From contig NZ_JAIQDG010000018.1 of the NCBI RefSeq assembly GCF_020037125.1, forward strand, positions 168,246 through 232,245: DNA of 64,000 nt, read 5' to 3'. Positions 52,410-61,255 of this stretch are shown in pieces. The stretch is from Myxococcus sp. RHSTA-1-4. Its GTDB lineage: Bacteria; Myxococcota; Myxococcia; Myxococcales; Myxococcaceae. The notes under the pieces were generated by a model. That model saw only the letters and a list, made by a program, of their open reading frames with translations, had not been told where the DNA came from and made no database searches. The position numbers and the translations under genes are program-made. The stretch's first letter is position 1. Each line of letters begins with the position of its first letter.

Positions 52410-53207
52410 ATGACGGACTCCGCGGTCAGCCACAGCCTGCTCGTCTCGCGCCCCACGCGGCTGTCGCGCTTCCTGGTGGCCTCTGTCGTGGGCCACATCG
52501 CCCTGCTGCTGGCGGCGGTGCTATACGCGCGCCTCGCGTCCGGGCCGAAGGTGGACCTGGACGCCAGGCCCATCAAGGCCTCGCTGGTGCGGCTGGGCAA
52601 GCCCAGGGACCCGAAGCTGCTGCCGCGCAAGGAGCAGCTCCCGCCTCCGCCCAAGCATGTGGACGCGCCCAAGCCCCCACCGGACGCGCCGGCTCCCGCG
52701 CCCACGAAGGCCGCGGTGGCGGTGCCCATTCCCGGCGTGAAGCCGGAGCCCTCCACCGCGCCGAAGCCCACGCCCCAGAAGGGCGAGACGACGGGCGAGG
52801 ACCGGCGCAAGCGCCTCTTCGGCGCCTTCGACAAGACGGCCAGGGCGGCCGAGCCCGAGGAGGCGGAGGGCGCCGAGGACGGTGACCCGGACGGCGACTC
52901 GGCCACGGCCGAGGGCGAGCGCTACTTCGGCCTGCTCCAGTCGCAGGTGCGCCGGCACTACAACGTGGCGGACACGATTCCGGAGTCCGAGCGCCTGCGC
53001 CTCAACACCATCGTCGCGGTGCGGTTGGGCCGCACCGGCGAGGTGCTGGACGTGAGCCTCTCGAAGCCCAGCGGGAATGACCTCTTCGACTCCGCCGTCG
53101 TCACGGCGGTGCGCAAGGCGGCCCCCTTCTCACCTCCCCCCGAGCACCTCCGGGAAACGCTGCAGAAGCACGGTGTCAACCTGAGCTTCAGACCGAACGC
53201 CCTATGA
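52410..53207 (+). CDS. tolA: TolA/TonB-type energy transducer
   Basis: A 265-residue protein with one N-terminal membrane span (FLVASVVGHIALLLAAVLYA), a Pro/Lys-rich periplasmic linker (PPPPKHVDAPKPPPDAPAPAP), and a C-terminal TonB/TolA domain of about 90 residues (YFGLLQSQVRRHYNVADTI ... SGNDLFDSAVVTAVRKAAPF). It would span the periplasm and pass motor energy to TolB/Pal. Overlap of 4 bp with tolB. Confidence 0.9.
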   Translation: MTDSAVSHSLLVSRPTRLSRFLVASVVGHIALLLAAVLYARLASGPKVDLDARPIKASLVRLGKPRDPKLLPRKEQLPPPPKHVDAPKPPPDAPAPAPTKAAVAVPIPGVKPEPSTAPKPTPQKGETTGEDRRKRLFGAFDKTARAAEPEEAEGAEDGDPDGDSATAEGERYFGLLQSQVRRHYNVADTIPESERLRLNTIVAVRLGRTGEVLDVSLSKPSGNDLFDSAVVTAVRKAAPFSPPPEHLRETLQKHGVNLSFRPNAL

Positions 53208-54496
53208 AAGCCCTGCTCCTCTCCCTGCTCCTCCTCCCGCTCGTGGCGCTCGCGCAGGCGCCGACCATCGAGATTTCCGGCGCCAACTTCCGCCCGCTGC
53301 CCGTGGCCGTGCCCGCGCCCGTGGCGCAGAACGAGGGGGGCAGGAAGCTCGCGCCTGGCTTCGACACGGCCTTCGGCTTCGACCTGGCCGCCTCCGGCAT
53401 CATGCAGGTGCTGGACCGCAAGAGCTTCACCGCGGACCCGAAGGAGGGCATGACGGCCGGAAGCATCAACTTCAGCCGCTGGGCGGACGTGGGCGCCGAG
53501 GCGCTGGTGAAGGTGTCCCTGGCGCAGGACGGCGGCGTGCTGCGCGGCGAGCTGCGCCTGTTCAACGTGGCCACCGGCCGCGAGGACCTGAAGGTTGCGA
53601 AAGACGCCCCGGCGGACAACGCGGAGCTGCTGGCGCACCGGCTGGCGGACGCGCTCTACCGGCACTTCACCCAGGAGCCCAGCCCCTTCCTGTCCCGCAT
53701 CGCCTACGTGGTGAAGGGCGGCAACAACCGCGACGTGTACGTGGCGGACTGGGACGGCGGCAACGCGCGCGCCCTCACCAAGGGAGGCATCAACATCCTC
53801 CCCGCGCTGAGCCCGGACGGCTCGCAGGTGGCCTTCACCACCTACCGCAAGGGCCGGCCGGACATCTTCGCGCAGAAGCCGGGCGGCGACGCTCGCGCGG
53901 TGGTGTCCGAGGGCCAGATGGCCACGGGCGCGTCGTACTCGCCGGACGGCAAGCGCATCGCCTACTCGCTGGCGGAGGGTGAGAGCGCGCAGATTCACGT
54001 GGCCAACGCGGACGGCAGCGGCGCCCGCGCCCTCACCGACACGCCCTATGGCCTCAACACCAGCCCCACCTGGTCGCCGGACGGCAAGCGCATCGCCTTC
54101 GTGTCCAACCGGGGCGGCAGCCCGCAAATCTACGTGATGAACGCGGACGGCACGGGCGTGCGGCGGCTCACCTTCCAGGGCAACTACAACCAGACGCCGG
54201 ACTGGTCCCCGCGCGGCGACCTCATCGTCTTCACCGCGCGCGACGAGCGCAACGCGTTCGACCTGTTCACCATCAACGTGGACACGGGCAAGGTGACGCG
54301 CCTGACGCAGGACCAGGGCAGCAACGAGGAGCCCGCCTTCTCTCCCAACGGGCGGCTTGTCCTCTTCACGTCCAACCGCAACGGGGGCTCGCAGCTCTTC
54401 GTCATGACGTCGGAGGGGAACAACCAGCTCCCGCTGCGCGCCGCGAAGGGCTTCCTGCAGACTCCCGACTGGGCGCCCCTGGCGCAGGCCGAGTAG
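53204..54496 (+). CDS. tolB: Tol-Pal system beta-propeller protein TolB
   Basis: The 430-residue periplasmic protein has a cleavable signal peptide (MKALLLSLLLLPLVALA), an N-terminal alpha/beta domain and a six-bladed propeller. Several blades show the SPDG/KIAY-type repeat, for example LSPDGSQVAF, YSPDGKRIAYS, WSPDGKRIAFVSNR. It binds Pal and TolA. No pal gene follows here; the next gene is an aminotransferase. Confidence 0.95.
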   Translation: MKALLLSLLLLPLVALAQAPTIEISGANFRPLPVAVPAPVAQNEGGRKLAPGFDTAFGFDLAASGIMQVLDRKSFTADPKEGMTAGSINFSRWADVGAEALVKVSLAQDGGVLRGELRLFNVATGREDLKVAKDAPADNAELLAHRLADALYRHFTQEPSPFLSRIAYVVKGGNNRDVYVADWDGGNARALTKGGINILPALSPDGSQVAFTTYRKGRPDIFAQKPGGDARAVVSEGQMATGASYSPDGKRIAYSLAEGESAQIHVANADGSGARALTDTPYGLNTSPTWSPDGKRIAFVSNRGGSPQIYVMNADGTGVRRLTFQGNYNQTPDWSPRGDLIVFTARDERNAFDLFTINVDTGKVTRLTQDQGSNEEPAFSPNGRLVLFTSNRNGGSQLFVMTSEGNNQLPLRAAKGFLQTPDWAPLAQAE

Positions 54497-54573
54497 GCCC
54501 TCCGCCACCTTTGCGCGCCGCGCGCACCGCACCTCGTTGACAGGGGGCGCCTGCTCGGGTCGAGTGCCCGCGC

Positions 54574-55758
54574 ATGAGCGCCCCCTTCCGTCAGCACTGG
54601 AGCCTGGACCCGGAGGTCCGCTTCCTCAACCACGGCTCCTTCGGCGCGTGCCCCACCGCCGTGCTGCAGCGCCAGTCCGAGCTGCGCGCGCGGCTGGAGG
54701 CCGAGCCGGTGCGCTTCCTCCACCGCGAAGTCGAGCCGCTGCTGGACGAGGCCCGCGCGGCCCTGGCCGCCTTCCTCGACGCGGACGCGGACGACCTGGC
54801 CTTCGTCACCAACGCCACCACGGGCGTCAACACGGTGCTGCGCTCGCTGCGCTTCGCGCCCGGGGACGAGCTGCTCACCACGGACCACGAGTACAACGCC
54901 AGCCGCAACGCGCTGGAGTTCGCCGCCTCGCGGTGGGGCGCGAAGGTGGTGGTGGCGAAGCTGCCCTGGCCGGTGCCGTCCGCCCAGGCGGTGGTGGACA
55001 CGGTGCTGGCGCACGTGACGCCGCGCACGCGCCTGTTGCTGGTGGACCACGTCTCCAGCCAGACGGCGGTGGTGATGCCGGTGGCCCGGCTCATCTCCGT
55101 GCTGCGAGAGCGGGGCGTGGAGACGCTGGTGGACGGCGCGCACGGCCCGGGCATGGTACCGCTGTCCCTGCGCTCGCTGGGCGCGGGCTACTACACGGGC
55201 AACTGCCACAAGTGGCTGTGCGCGCCCAAGGGCGCGGCCTTCCTGCACGTGCGCGGGGACTTGCAGGCCGGCATCAAGCCGCTGGTCATCAGCCACGGGC
55301 ACAACTCCCCGAGGACGGACCGCTCGCGGTTCCGGCTGGACTTCGACTGGCTGGGGACGCACGACCCGTCCGCCGTGCTCTGCGTGCCCCATGCGCTGAA
55401 GGTGGTGGGCGGCCTGCTGCCCGGTGGCTGGCCCGCGGTGATGGAGGCCAACCGGGAGAAGGCGCTGGCCGCGCGGAAGTTGCTGTGCGAACGACTTGGA
55501 GTGGAGCCCGCCTGCCCGGAGGACATGGTGGGCAGCATGGCCGTAGTGGGCCTGCCAGACGGCTATCCGGAGCGCCCCGAGCCCCCGCTCTACCTGGACC
55601 CGCTCCAGCTCCGCCTCTTCGACGAGCACCGCATCGAGGTGCCCATCATCCCCTGGCCGAAGGCGCCCCGCCGTCACGTCCGCGTGTCCGCGCAGCTCTA
55701 CAACACCCACGCGGAGTACCAGGCCCTGGCCGAGGCTTTGGATGCGCAGCCGCGTTGA
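54574..55758 (+). CDS. Class V aminotransferase-fold PLP enzyme (isopenicillin N epimerase-like)
   Basis: A 394-residue PLP enzyme. The opening RFLNHGSFGACP matches the isopenicillin N epimerase/cysteine desulfurase-like group; the PLP-binding Asp/His lie in VDGAHGPG and the Schiff-base Lys in GNCHKWLCAPKG. The reaction (epimerisation, lyase or transamination) cannot be read from sequence. It may share a transcript with the Ppx/GppA gene 14 bp downstream. Confidence 0.88.
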   Translation: MSAPFRQHWSLDPEVRFLNHGSFGACPTAVLQRQSELRARLEAEPVRFLHREVEPLLDEARAALAAFLDADADDLAFVTNATTGVNTVLRSLRFAPGDELLTTDHEYNASRNALEFAASRWGAKVVVAKLPWPVPSAQAVVDTVLAHVTPRTRLLLVDHVSSQTAVVMPVARLISVLRERGVETLVDGAHGPGMVPLSLRSLGAGYYTGNCHKWLCAPKGAAFLHVRGDLQAGIKPLVISHGHNSPRTDRSRFRLDFDWLGTHDPSAVLCVPHALKVVGGLLPGGWPAVMEANREKALAARKLLCERLGVEPACPEDMVGSMAVVGLPDGYPERPEPPLYLDPLQLRLFDEHRIEVPIIPWPKAPRRHVRVSAQLYNTHAEYQALAEALDAQPR

Positions 55759-55772
55759 GTAGGCTGCCGCGG

Positions 55773-56708
55773 ATGCCTCGTTTCGCCACCATCGACGTGG
55801 GAACCAACTCGGTGCTGCTGCTCGTCGCGGAGCGCACCCCTGAAGGCCGTTTCACCCCCGTGCGCGAGCGCGCGGAAATCACCCGCCTGGGCCGGGGCGT
55901 GGACGCGACACGCCGGCTGTCCCCGGAGGGGATGGAGGCCACGCTGTCCGTGCTGGAGTCCTTCGCCCGCGAGGCGCGCGAGCTGGGCGCGGAGGCCATC
56001 GCCGTCTCGGCCACCAGCGCGGCGCGCGACGCGGAGAACGGCGCGGAGTTCATGGCCGCGGCCAAGGCCCGCGCGGGCGTCACCGTGGAAATCATCTCCG
56101 GCCAGCTGGAGGCCCAGCTCTCGTTCGCCGCCGTGCACGCGGACTTCGCGGCGGAGGCGGCCGGGCCGCTGCTGGTGCTGGACATCGGCGGTGGCTCCAC
56201 GGAGTTCATCTACGGCAATCCGGCCGGGCACGTGGACTTCCGGCACAGCTTCGACGTGGGCTCGGTGCGGCTCACGGAGCGCTTCGTCCGCTCGGACCCG
56301 ATGACGCCGGAGGACCGCGCCCGGGTTGAGGCGCACCTGCGCGACACCTTCCGCGCCCTGCCGCCGCCCCCTCCTGGCGCGATGCTGGTGGGCGTGGCGG
56401 GCACGGTGACCACCGTCTATGCCGTGCGGCACGCCATCGACCCGTATGACGCGGAAGCGGTCCACGGCGGCACGCTGTCCCTGGGCGAGCTGTCGGCGCT
56501 GGTGGACCGACTGTGCCGGATGCCGCTGGAAGAGCGCCGCGCCCTGCCCGGCATGCAGCCCAAGCGCGCGGACGTCATCCCCGCGGGCGCGCTCATCCTC
56601 CTGGAGTCGGTGAGGGCGCTGGGCCTGGAGGAGTGCCGCGTGAGCGACCGCGGCCTGCGCTGGGGACTGCTCGCCCACCGCTTCGGAGCTGGAGCCTCCC
56701 GGTCATGA
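55773..56708 (+). CDS. Ppx/GppA phosphatase family protein
   Basis: A 311-residue protein, the short form without a C-terminal HD domain. ASKHA-fold motifs are FATIDVGTNSVLLLVAE, AVSATSAARDAEN and LVLDIGGGSTEFIYG, with GVAGTVTTVYA later. Members degrade polyphosphate or the pentaphosphate alarmone pppGpp; which applies here is unknown. ATG 55773 is the start. The stop overlaps the MFS gene (ATGA). Confidence 0.92.
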   Translation: MPRFATIDVGTNSVLLLVAERTPEGRFTPVRERAEITRLGRGVDATRRLSPEGMEATLSVLESFAREARELGAEAIAVSATSAARDAENGAEFMAAAKARAGVTVEIISGQLEAQLSFAAVHADFAAEAAGPLLVLDIGGGSTEFIYGNPAGHVDFRHSFDVGSVRLTERFVRSDPMTPEDRARVEAHLRDTFRALPPPPPGAMLVGVAGTVTTVYAVRHAIDPYDAEAVHGGTLSLGELSALVDRLCRMPLEERRALPGMQPKRADVIPAGALILLESVRALGLEECRVSDRGLRWGLLAHRFGAGASRS

Positions 56709-57970
56709 ATGTCACCCCCGCGGCCGCCTCGCCGAGCGCGACGGGCGTGCCGGCGACGAATGCCGGCTACGCGCTGTTCATCCTGACGCTCATCAACCTG
56801 GTCAACTACCTCGACCGGTACATCGTCGCGGCCGCGCTCCCGGACATCCAGAAGGAGTTCGGCATCAACGACACGCAGTCGGGCCTGCTGGGCACCGTGT
56901 TCATCGTGGTGTTCATGCTGGCCTCGCCGCTGGGCGGGTTCCTCGGGGACCGGATGCCGCGCAAGCTGCTGGTGGCGGGCGGCGTGCTGCTGTGGAGCCT
57001 GGCCACGGGGGCCAGCGGGCTGGCCGCGTCGTTCCTCGCGCTGCTGGTGGCCCGCGCGGTGATTGGCATTGGCGAGGCGGGCTACGGGGCGGTGGCGCCC
57101 TCCATCATCTCGGACCTGTACCCGCGCACGCTGCGCACGCGGGTGCTGGCGTTCTTCTACATCGCGATTCCGGTGGGCTCGGCGCTGGGCTACGTGCTGG
57201 GCGACTGGATAAAGCCGTGGAACAACGCCTTCTTCGCGGGCGCGGTGCCGGGGCTCATCCTGGGGACGATGGCGTTCTTCATGCCCGAGCCACAGCGCGG
57301 CGCCATGGACGGGCCGGACGCCACGGTGAAGCTGCCCTTCCTGGTGGGACTGAAGGGGCTGGGGCGCAACGCGGCCTTCTGGGCGACGACGGCGGGCTAC
57401 ACGCTGATGACGTTCTCCATCGGCGGGCTGGGCTTCTGGATGCCCACGTACCTGGTGCGCGAGCGGCAGCTCTGGCTGGAGAGTCCGGGCAAGGTGGGCT
57501 TCGTGTTCGGCGCCATCACCGCGACGGCGGGGCTGGTAGGGACGCTGGCGGGCGGGTGGCTGGGAGACAAGCTGGACCGCAAGCGCGAGGGCGGCGGGCT
57601 GTGGATGTCGGGCGTGGGGCTGCTGCTGGCGGCGCCGTGCATGTACCTGGCGGTGAACCTGAAGAGCGCGGAGGCCACGTTCGCGGCCATCGCCGTGGCG
57701 CAGTTCCTCATCTTCCTGAACAGCGGGCCCATCAACGCGGCCATCGTCAACTGCGTGCCCACCGCGTTCCGGGCGTTCGCCATGGGGTTGAACGTGCTGT
57801 TCATCCACATGCTGGGTGACGCGATTTCGCCCACGCTCATCGGCACCATCGCGGACGCGGCGAGCCTGCACACGGCCATTCAACTGAATGCCATTCCCGT
57901 GCTGCTGGGCGGCCTGGCCCTGCTGGTGGGCGCGAAGCAGTTCCGCGAGGCGACGCCCCGGGCCCGGTAG
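56705..57970 (+). CDS. MFS transporter (Spinster-like)
   Basis: A 421-residue protein with twelve spans. The opening LTLINLVNYLDRYIVAAALPDIQKEFGI is characteristic of the Spinster-type MFS group, with the loop motif GDRMPRKLLV and GIGEAGYGAVAP in span 4. Animal members export lipids such as sphingosine-1-phosphate; bacterial cargo is unknown. Translationally coupled to the Ppx/GppA gene. Convergent with the acyltransferase. Confidence 0.9.
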   Translation: MNVTPAAASPSATGVPATNAGYALFILTLINLVNYLDRYIVAAALPDIQKEFGINDTQSGLLGTVFIVVFMLASPLGGFLGDRMPRKLLVAGGVLLWSLATGASGLAASFLALLVARAVIGIGEAGYGAVAPSIISDLYPRTLRTRVLAFFYIAIPVGSALGYVLGDWIKPWNNAFFAGAVPGLILGTMAFFMPEPQRGAMDGPDATVKLPFLVGLKGLGRNAAFWATTAGYTLMTFSIGGLGFWMPTYLVRERQLWLESPGKVGFVFGAITATAGLVGTLAGGWLGDKLDRKREGGGLWMSGVGLLLAAPCMYLAVNLKSAEATFAAIAVAQFLIFLNSGPINAAIVNCVPTAFRAFAMGLNVLFIHMLGDAISPTLIGTIADAASLHTAIQLNAIPVLLGGLALLVGAKQFREATPRAR

Positions 57971-57975
57971 ACGGC

Positions 57976-59316
57976 TCAGGGCGTCGTGGTGACGGGGCCG
58001 GACACCGGTGGGGCGTCCAGCTTCGACCGGTACTCACTGGCGAGGCGCTCCACCTCCGAGGACAGCCGCTCGCCGTCGGCCAGCAGCAGCGCCTTGAGCC
58101 GCGCGCGGTTGCCGAGCGTGAAGAACACGCCGATGTCGCGCCGGAGCGTCTCCCAGCGCTCGGAGAAGTACAGGGTGAAGAGGGCCAGCGGCGGCACGGA
58201 GAGGAAGGTGGCCACGGCCCAGGGCACACCGGCCCCCCAGCCCGCCGCCACCGTCAGCGCGCCCCACCACACGAGCGCCACGACGAAGGCGGTGAGGAAC
58301 TTCACCGTCGCCTGCACGTCCAGCTCCGCCTTGCGGCTGGCGGCGCGAGGCACCTGGTAGGGAAGCCAGAAGAGCACCAGCCCCAGCGCGAACAGCGGCA
58401 GTCCGAGCACCAGGGCGAGCAGGTTCTTCACGACGAAGGGCACCACGTTGCCGGGCCGGTACACCAGCGCGAGGTCCTCCGGGCCGGTGGCCTGCACCAA
58501 TTCCATGCGGCGCTTGAAGGACGCGAGGTGGGCACGGGTGGCCTCGAAGCGCTCCGGCTCATGGGCTCGGAAGAGTTGCACGCCGCGAGCCCACAGCCGC
58601 AGCCGCTCCGCGTCCAGCGCCCCGCCCTGCTTGAAGGCATAGAGCTTCTCGGCGAGCTGCACCAGCGGCAGGTCCGCCCACTGCTCCAGGTTGAGCGTCA
58701 CGGCACGCAGTCCCTCGGCGATGCGCTCGGTGAGGCGGCGCACGGCGTCGGGCTCGGTGGCGGAGTCGGCGGGGAGGAAGGACTGCACGTCGATGGCGGG
58801 GGCCACGTCGATGAGGACCTCGCTGCGGAAGACGTGCTTCTCCGCGTAGGTGAGGCCCACGGGGACGATGCGCACCGGGGCGCCCTCCTTCGCCGCGTTG
58901 AGGGCGATGCGGGCGGCGCCGGTCTTCAGCTCGGCGAGCCCTGGCTCGGAGTGGCTCTTGCCCTCGGGGAAGATGGTGATGGCGCGGCCCTGCACGAGCG
59001 CGCTCTTCGCTGCTTCGAGCGTGCCCTCGTTGCCGGCCATCTTCGAGGGGGCATCCTGCTTGCGATACACTGGCAGCGCGTCGAGGCCCCTGAGCAGCCA
59101 GCCGATGACGGGCATCTTGAACAGCGGCGCCTTGGCGAGGAACGTCACCTTTCGGCGCGTGAGGATGAACACGAGGGCGGGGTCGATGAGCCCGTTCGGA
59201 TGGTTGCCCACGAAAAGCACCGGGCCCTCGGGCTCGGTGGCCGGAGCATTCACCTTCACCCGGTAGAAGAGGCGCAGGAACAGCGCGACCACGGCACGTA
59301 CACACGCGTAGAACAC
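57976..59316 (-). CDS. Glycerophospholipid acyltransferase, similar to eukaryotic GPAT (Gat1/Sct1) type
   Basis: The protein of about 446 residues has the PlsC superfamily motifs: GNHPNGLIDPALV (catalytic His/Asp with one extra residue) and IFPEGKSHSEPGLAELKTGAARIAL. The latter resembles the IFPEGGSHD...LKAG motif of yeast GPAT/DHAPAT. Three C-terminal membrane spans (ALVLGLPLFALGLVLFWLPY, FLTAFVVALVWWGALTVAAGW, VATFLSVPPLALFTLYF) also fit that subgroup. It would acylate glycerol-3-phosphate or a lysophospholipid. The start, GTG 59316, lacks a good Shine-Dalgarno; an ATG at 59394 would overlap the divergent gene's start. Confidence 0.82.
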   Translation of the reverse strand: MFYACVRAVVALFLRLFYRVKVNAPATEPEGPVLFVGNHPNGLIDPALVFILTRRKVTFLAKAPLFKMPVIGWLLRGLDALPVYRKQDAPSKMAGNEGTLEAAKSALVQGRAITIFPEGKSHSEPGLAELKTGAARIALNAAKEGAPVRIVPVGLTYAEKHVFRSEVLIDVAPAIDVQSFLPADSATEPDAVRRLTERIAEGLRAVTLNLEQWADLPLVQLAEKLYAFKQGGALDAERLRLWARGVQLFRAHEPERFEATRAHLASFKRRMELVQATGPEDLALVYRPGNVVPFVVKNLLALVLGLPLFALGLVLFWLPYQVPRAASRKAELDVQATVKFLTAFVVALVWWGALTVAAGWGAGVPWAVATFLSVPPLALFTLYFSERWETLRRDIGVFFTLGNRARLKALLLADGERLSSEVERLASEYRSKLDAPPVSGPVTTTP

Positions 59317-59392
59317 GGTGGGGACTGTAGCGCAGAGAGGCGCGGCAAGCCCCTGCCCCTGGAAACTGGAAGGGCGGTGGTACGCTGGAGCC

Positions 59393-59848
59393 ATGCGCTC
59401 GTACTTCTGGGTGGCGCTCGCGTGCGTGTACCTTGCTGGCTGTGCCGGTGGCTCGCGGACGTTGCGGCAGTCCGTGGGACCAGGGCCAGGACCGGGCTGC
59501 GCGAGCACGCTGGACTGCGCGTGCAAAGACGGCTCTGCGGCGGCCTGTGAGCAACTGGGAACTGCGCCCAGGACACCGAAGCCCAAGCCCCCCAAGGAGC
59601 CACCGAACCCGGGCCCCGTCATTCCGCCCCAGGCGGCAGAGAGCCTGGATACGGAAGCAAACGAGAAGCCCTACGACCGCTGCGCCGACCTGTATGCGAA
59701 GTGCATGGAACAGGCGAGGGTGGCCAACCGCCGAAACTCGGGAGACTGGGGAGGAAGCGTTTGCCAGCAGTGCGCGGAACTCTGCAACAAGCGCGGCTAC
59801 TGGCCTACGAGGACGCGAGGTGGACGAAAATGCCCCAACGTCGAATGA
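59393..59848 (+). CDS. Lipoprotein with Pro-rich linker and C-terminal Cys-rich domain; toxin-like candidate
   Basis: A 151-residue lipoprotein (MRSYFWVALACVYLAGC). After a short Cys-containing segment comes a Pro-rich linker (PKPKPPKEPPNPGPVIPP) and a C-terminal domain of about 60 residues with six Cys (CADLYAKC, CQQCAELC) and a GYWP motif. Lipid anchor, Pro linker and small variable C-terminal domain followed by an overlapping gene resemble the SitA-type polymorphic toxins of myxobacteria. That is an inference; no catalytic residues are recognised. Confidence 0.75.
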   Translation: MRSYFWVALACVYLAGCAGGSRTLRQSVGPGPGPGCASTLDCACKDGSAAACEQLGTAPRTPKPKPPKEPPNPGPVIPPQAAESLDTEANEKPYDRCADLYAKCMEQARVANRRNSGDWGGSVCQQCAELCNKRGYWPTRTRGGRKCPNVE

Positions 59849-60309
59849 GCCCGCAACGAAAGCTGGAGCTGGAGTTCGCCGAGTCCATTGGCCACACGGA
59901 GCTCTCCCTACGACGGAGAAACCACGAGGAGTTCAGGGCGGAGATGCTTCGTTTTCTCAAGCGCATGCAAGCCAGGACTCTTTCGGCCTATGTGCGCCGC
60001 GAGATGGACAGGCGCGTCACGGAGGTCATCCTGTCGCGGGCCTGCATGCTCCCCGAGCCCGAGCCCATCCTGCTCCGGGAGTTCAAGCGCATGACGCGAC
60101 TCGGCTTCTCCAGCGTCGACAGGAGGGTCCACATCGCCGCCATGCTCGGCAGGTGGGTCCAGTTGGGCAAGGAGGACTCTCCCATCGTCAGACCCTTCAT
60201 CGCGGACACGGCGCGACGGGTCCAGTGTCTGAGGCGCGGGCGCTACAAACGGGAGTGCATGAAGGACATCGAGCAAGCCATGGTCCGCACCGGCATGAAG
60301 CCAGCCTGA
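59830..60309 (+). CDS. All-helical basic protein, possible immunity partner
   Basis: A 159-residue protein with no signal peptide, predicted helical throughout, rich in Arg (RRRNHEEFRAEMLRFLKRM). It starts at ATG 59830 (GAGGTGG upstream) and overlaps the lipoprotein gene; a second ATG at 59845 forms an ATGA overlap with its stop. Codons include AGA, CTA, CTT and TTT, which are rare in the neighbouring genes, suggesting an acquired gene. No family recognised. Coupling to the lipoprotein suggests a two-gene toxin/immunity unit, unproven. Confidence 0.72.
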   Translation: MPQRRMSPQRKLELEFAESIGHTELSLRRRNHEEFRAEMLRFLKRMQARTLSAYVRREMDRRVTEVILSRACMLPEPEPILLREFKRMTRLGFSSVDRRVHIAAMLGRWVQLGKEDSPIVRPFIADTARRVQCLRRGRYKRECMKDIEQAMVRTGMKPA

Positions 60310-60364
60310 GCTGCCACCGCGCCCTGCACGCTCAACCTCCCCGGTGGTATACCGCTCACCCGAC

Positions 60365-61135
60365 ATGTCACGTACCCGCACGAAGCAGGAAACCCGCGGC
60401 CTCACCGGCGGAATGGACTCCTTCCTCCGGTCCATGACGCTCCTGCGCGAGGACGTGCCGAACCTGTCGAAGTACCCCTTCAGCATCCCGGCCCTGCGCG
60501 ACTTCGAGACGCTCGACTTCCATCCGCAAGTCACGTTCTTCGTCGGGGAGAACGGAAGCGGCAAATCCACGCTGGTGGAAGGCATCGCCGTCGCCGCCGG
60601 CTTCAACGCGGAGGGCGGGAGCCGCAACTTCAACTTCGCAACCCGGCGCTCCGAGTCCAGCCTCCACAAGCACCTGCGGCTCGCCCGCGGAACCCGCAGG
60701 CCGAGGACGGGCTACTTCCTCCGCGCCGAGAGCTTCTTCAACGTCGCGACGGAGACGGAGAACAACGAAACCGCCCTCGCCGCCTTCGGCAACGTCAGCC
60801 CCCACGAGATGTCCCACGGAGAGGCCTTCCTCACTCTCGTGCGCGAGCGCTTCTCCGGAAACGGCCTCTACGTGCTCGACGAGCCCGAGGCCGCGCTCTC
60901 ACCCCAGCGCCAGCTCAGCCTCCTCCGCTCGATTCACGACCTGACGCGAGACGCCTGCCAGTTCATCATCTCGACGCACTCCCCCCTGCTGCTCGCCTAC
61001 CCGGACGCGCGCATCTACCACCTCTCGGAGAAGGGCATCACCGAGGTGGCCTATGAGGACACGGAGCACTACGCCCTCACTCGCGACTTCCTGCTGAACC
61101 GCGAGAAGTACCTCCGCCGGCTCTTCGAGGACTGA
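60365..61135 (+). CDS. AAA/ABC-type ATPase (COG3910-like)
   Basis: The 256-residue soluble protein is a stand-alone RecF/SMC-like ATPase. Walker A GENGSGKST, a signature-like MSHGEAFLTL, Walker B LYVLDEPEAALSP and the H-loop ISTHSPLLLAYP are all present. There is no membrane span, TOPRIM or nuclease domain. Such predicted ATPases are widespread and of unknown role; some resemble the ATPase half of phage-defence systems. ATG 60365 is used, with GTG 60344 and ATG 60413 as alternatives. Convergent with the DUF4288 gene. Confidence 0.85.
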   Translation: MSRTRTKQETRGLTGGMDSFLRSMTLLREDVPNLSKYPFSIPALRDFETLDFHPQVTFFVGENGSGKSTLVEGIAVAAGFNAEGGSRNFNFATRRSESSLHKHLRLARGTRRPRTGYFLRAESFFNVATETENNETALAAFGNVSPHEMSHGEAFLTLVRERFSGNGLYVLDEPEAALSPQRQLSLLRSIHDLTRDACQFIISTHSPLLLAYPDARIYHLSEKGITEVAYEDTEHYALTRDFLLNREKYLRRLFED

Positions 61136-61184
61136 GCGTCGCGGGCGCGCCTCCTTCCCACTCGTCCAGTCCCGACGCACCCGA

Positions 61185-61232
61185 CCACCGGCCGGAGTCC
61201 GAAGGGCTTCTCGGACGGACACCGGCCGGTGG
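61185..61232. terminator. Large two-part hairpin between convergent genes
   Basis: CCACCGGCCGG (61185-61195) pairs with CCGGCCGGTGG (61222-61232), and inside it GTCCGA (61197-61202) pairs with TCGGAC (61211-61216). The composite stem can terminate both the ATPase gene (+) and the DUF4288 gene (-). No T run follows. Confidence 0.6.
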
Positions 61233-61255
61233 ACGACGCCGCATGAGCGCTACCG

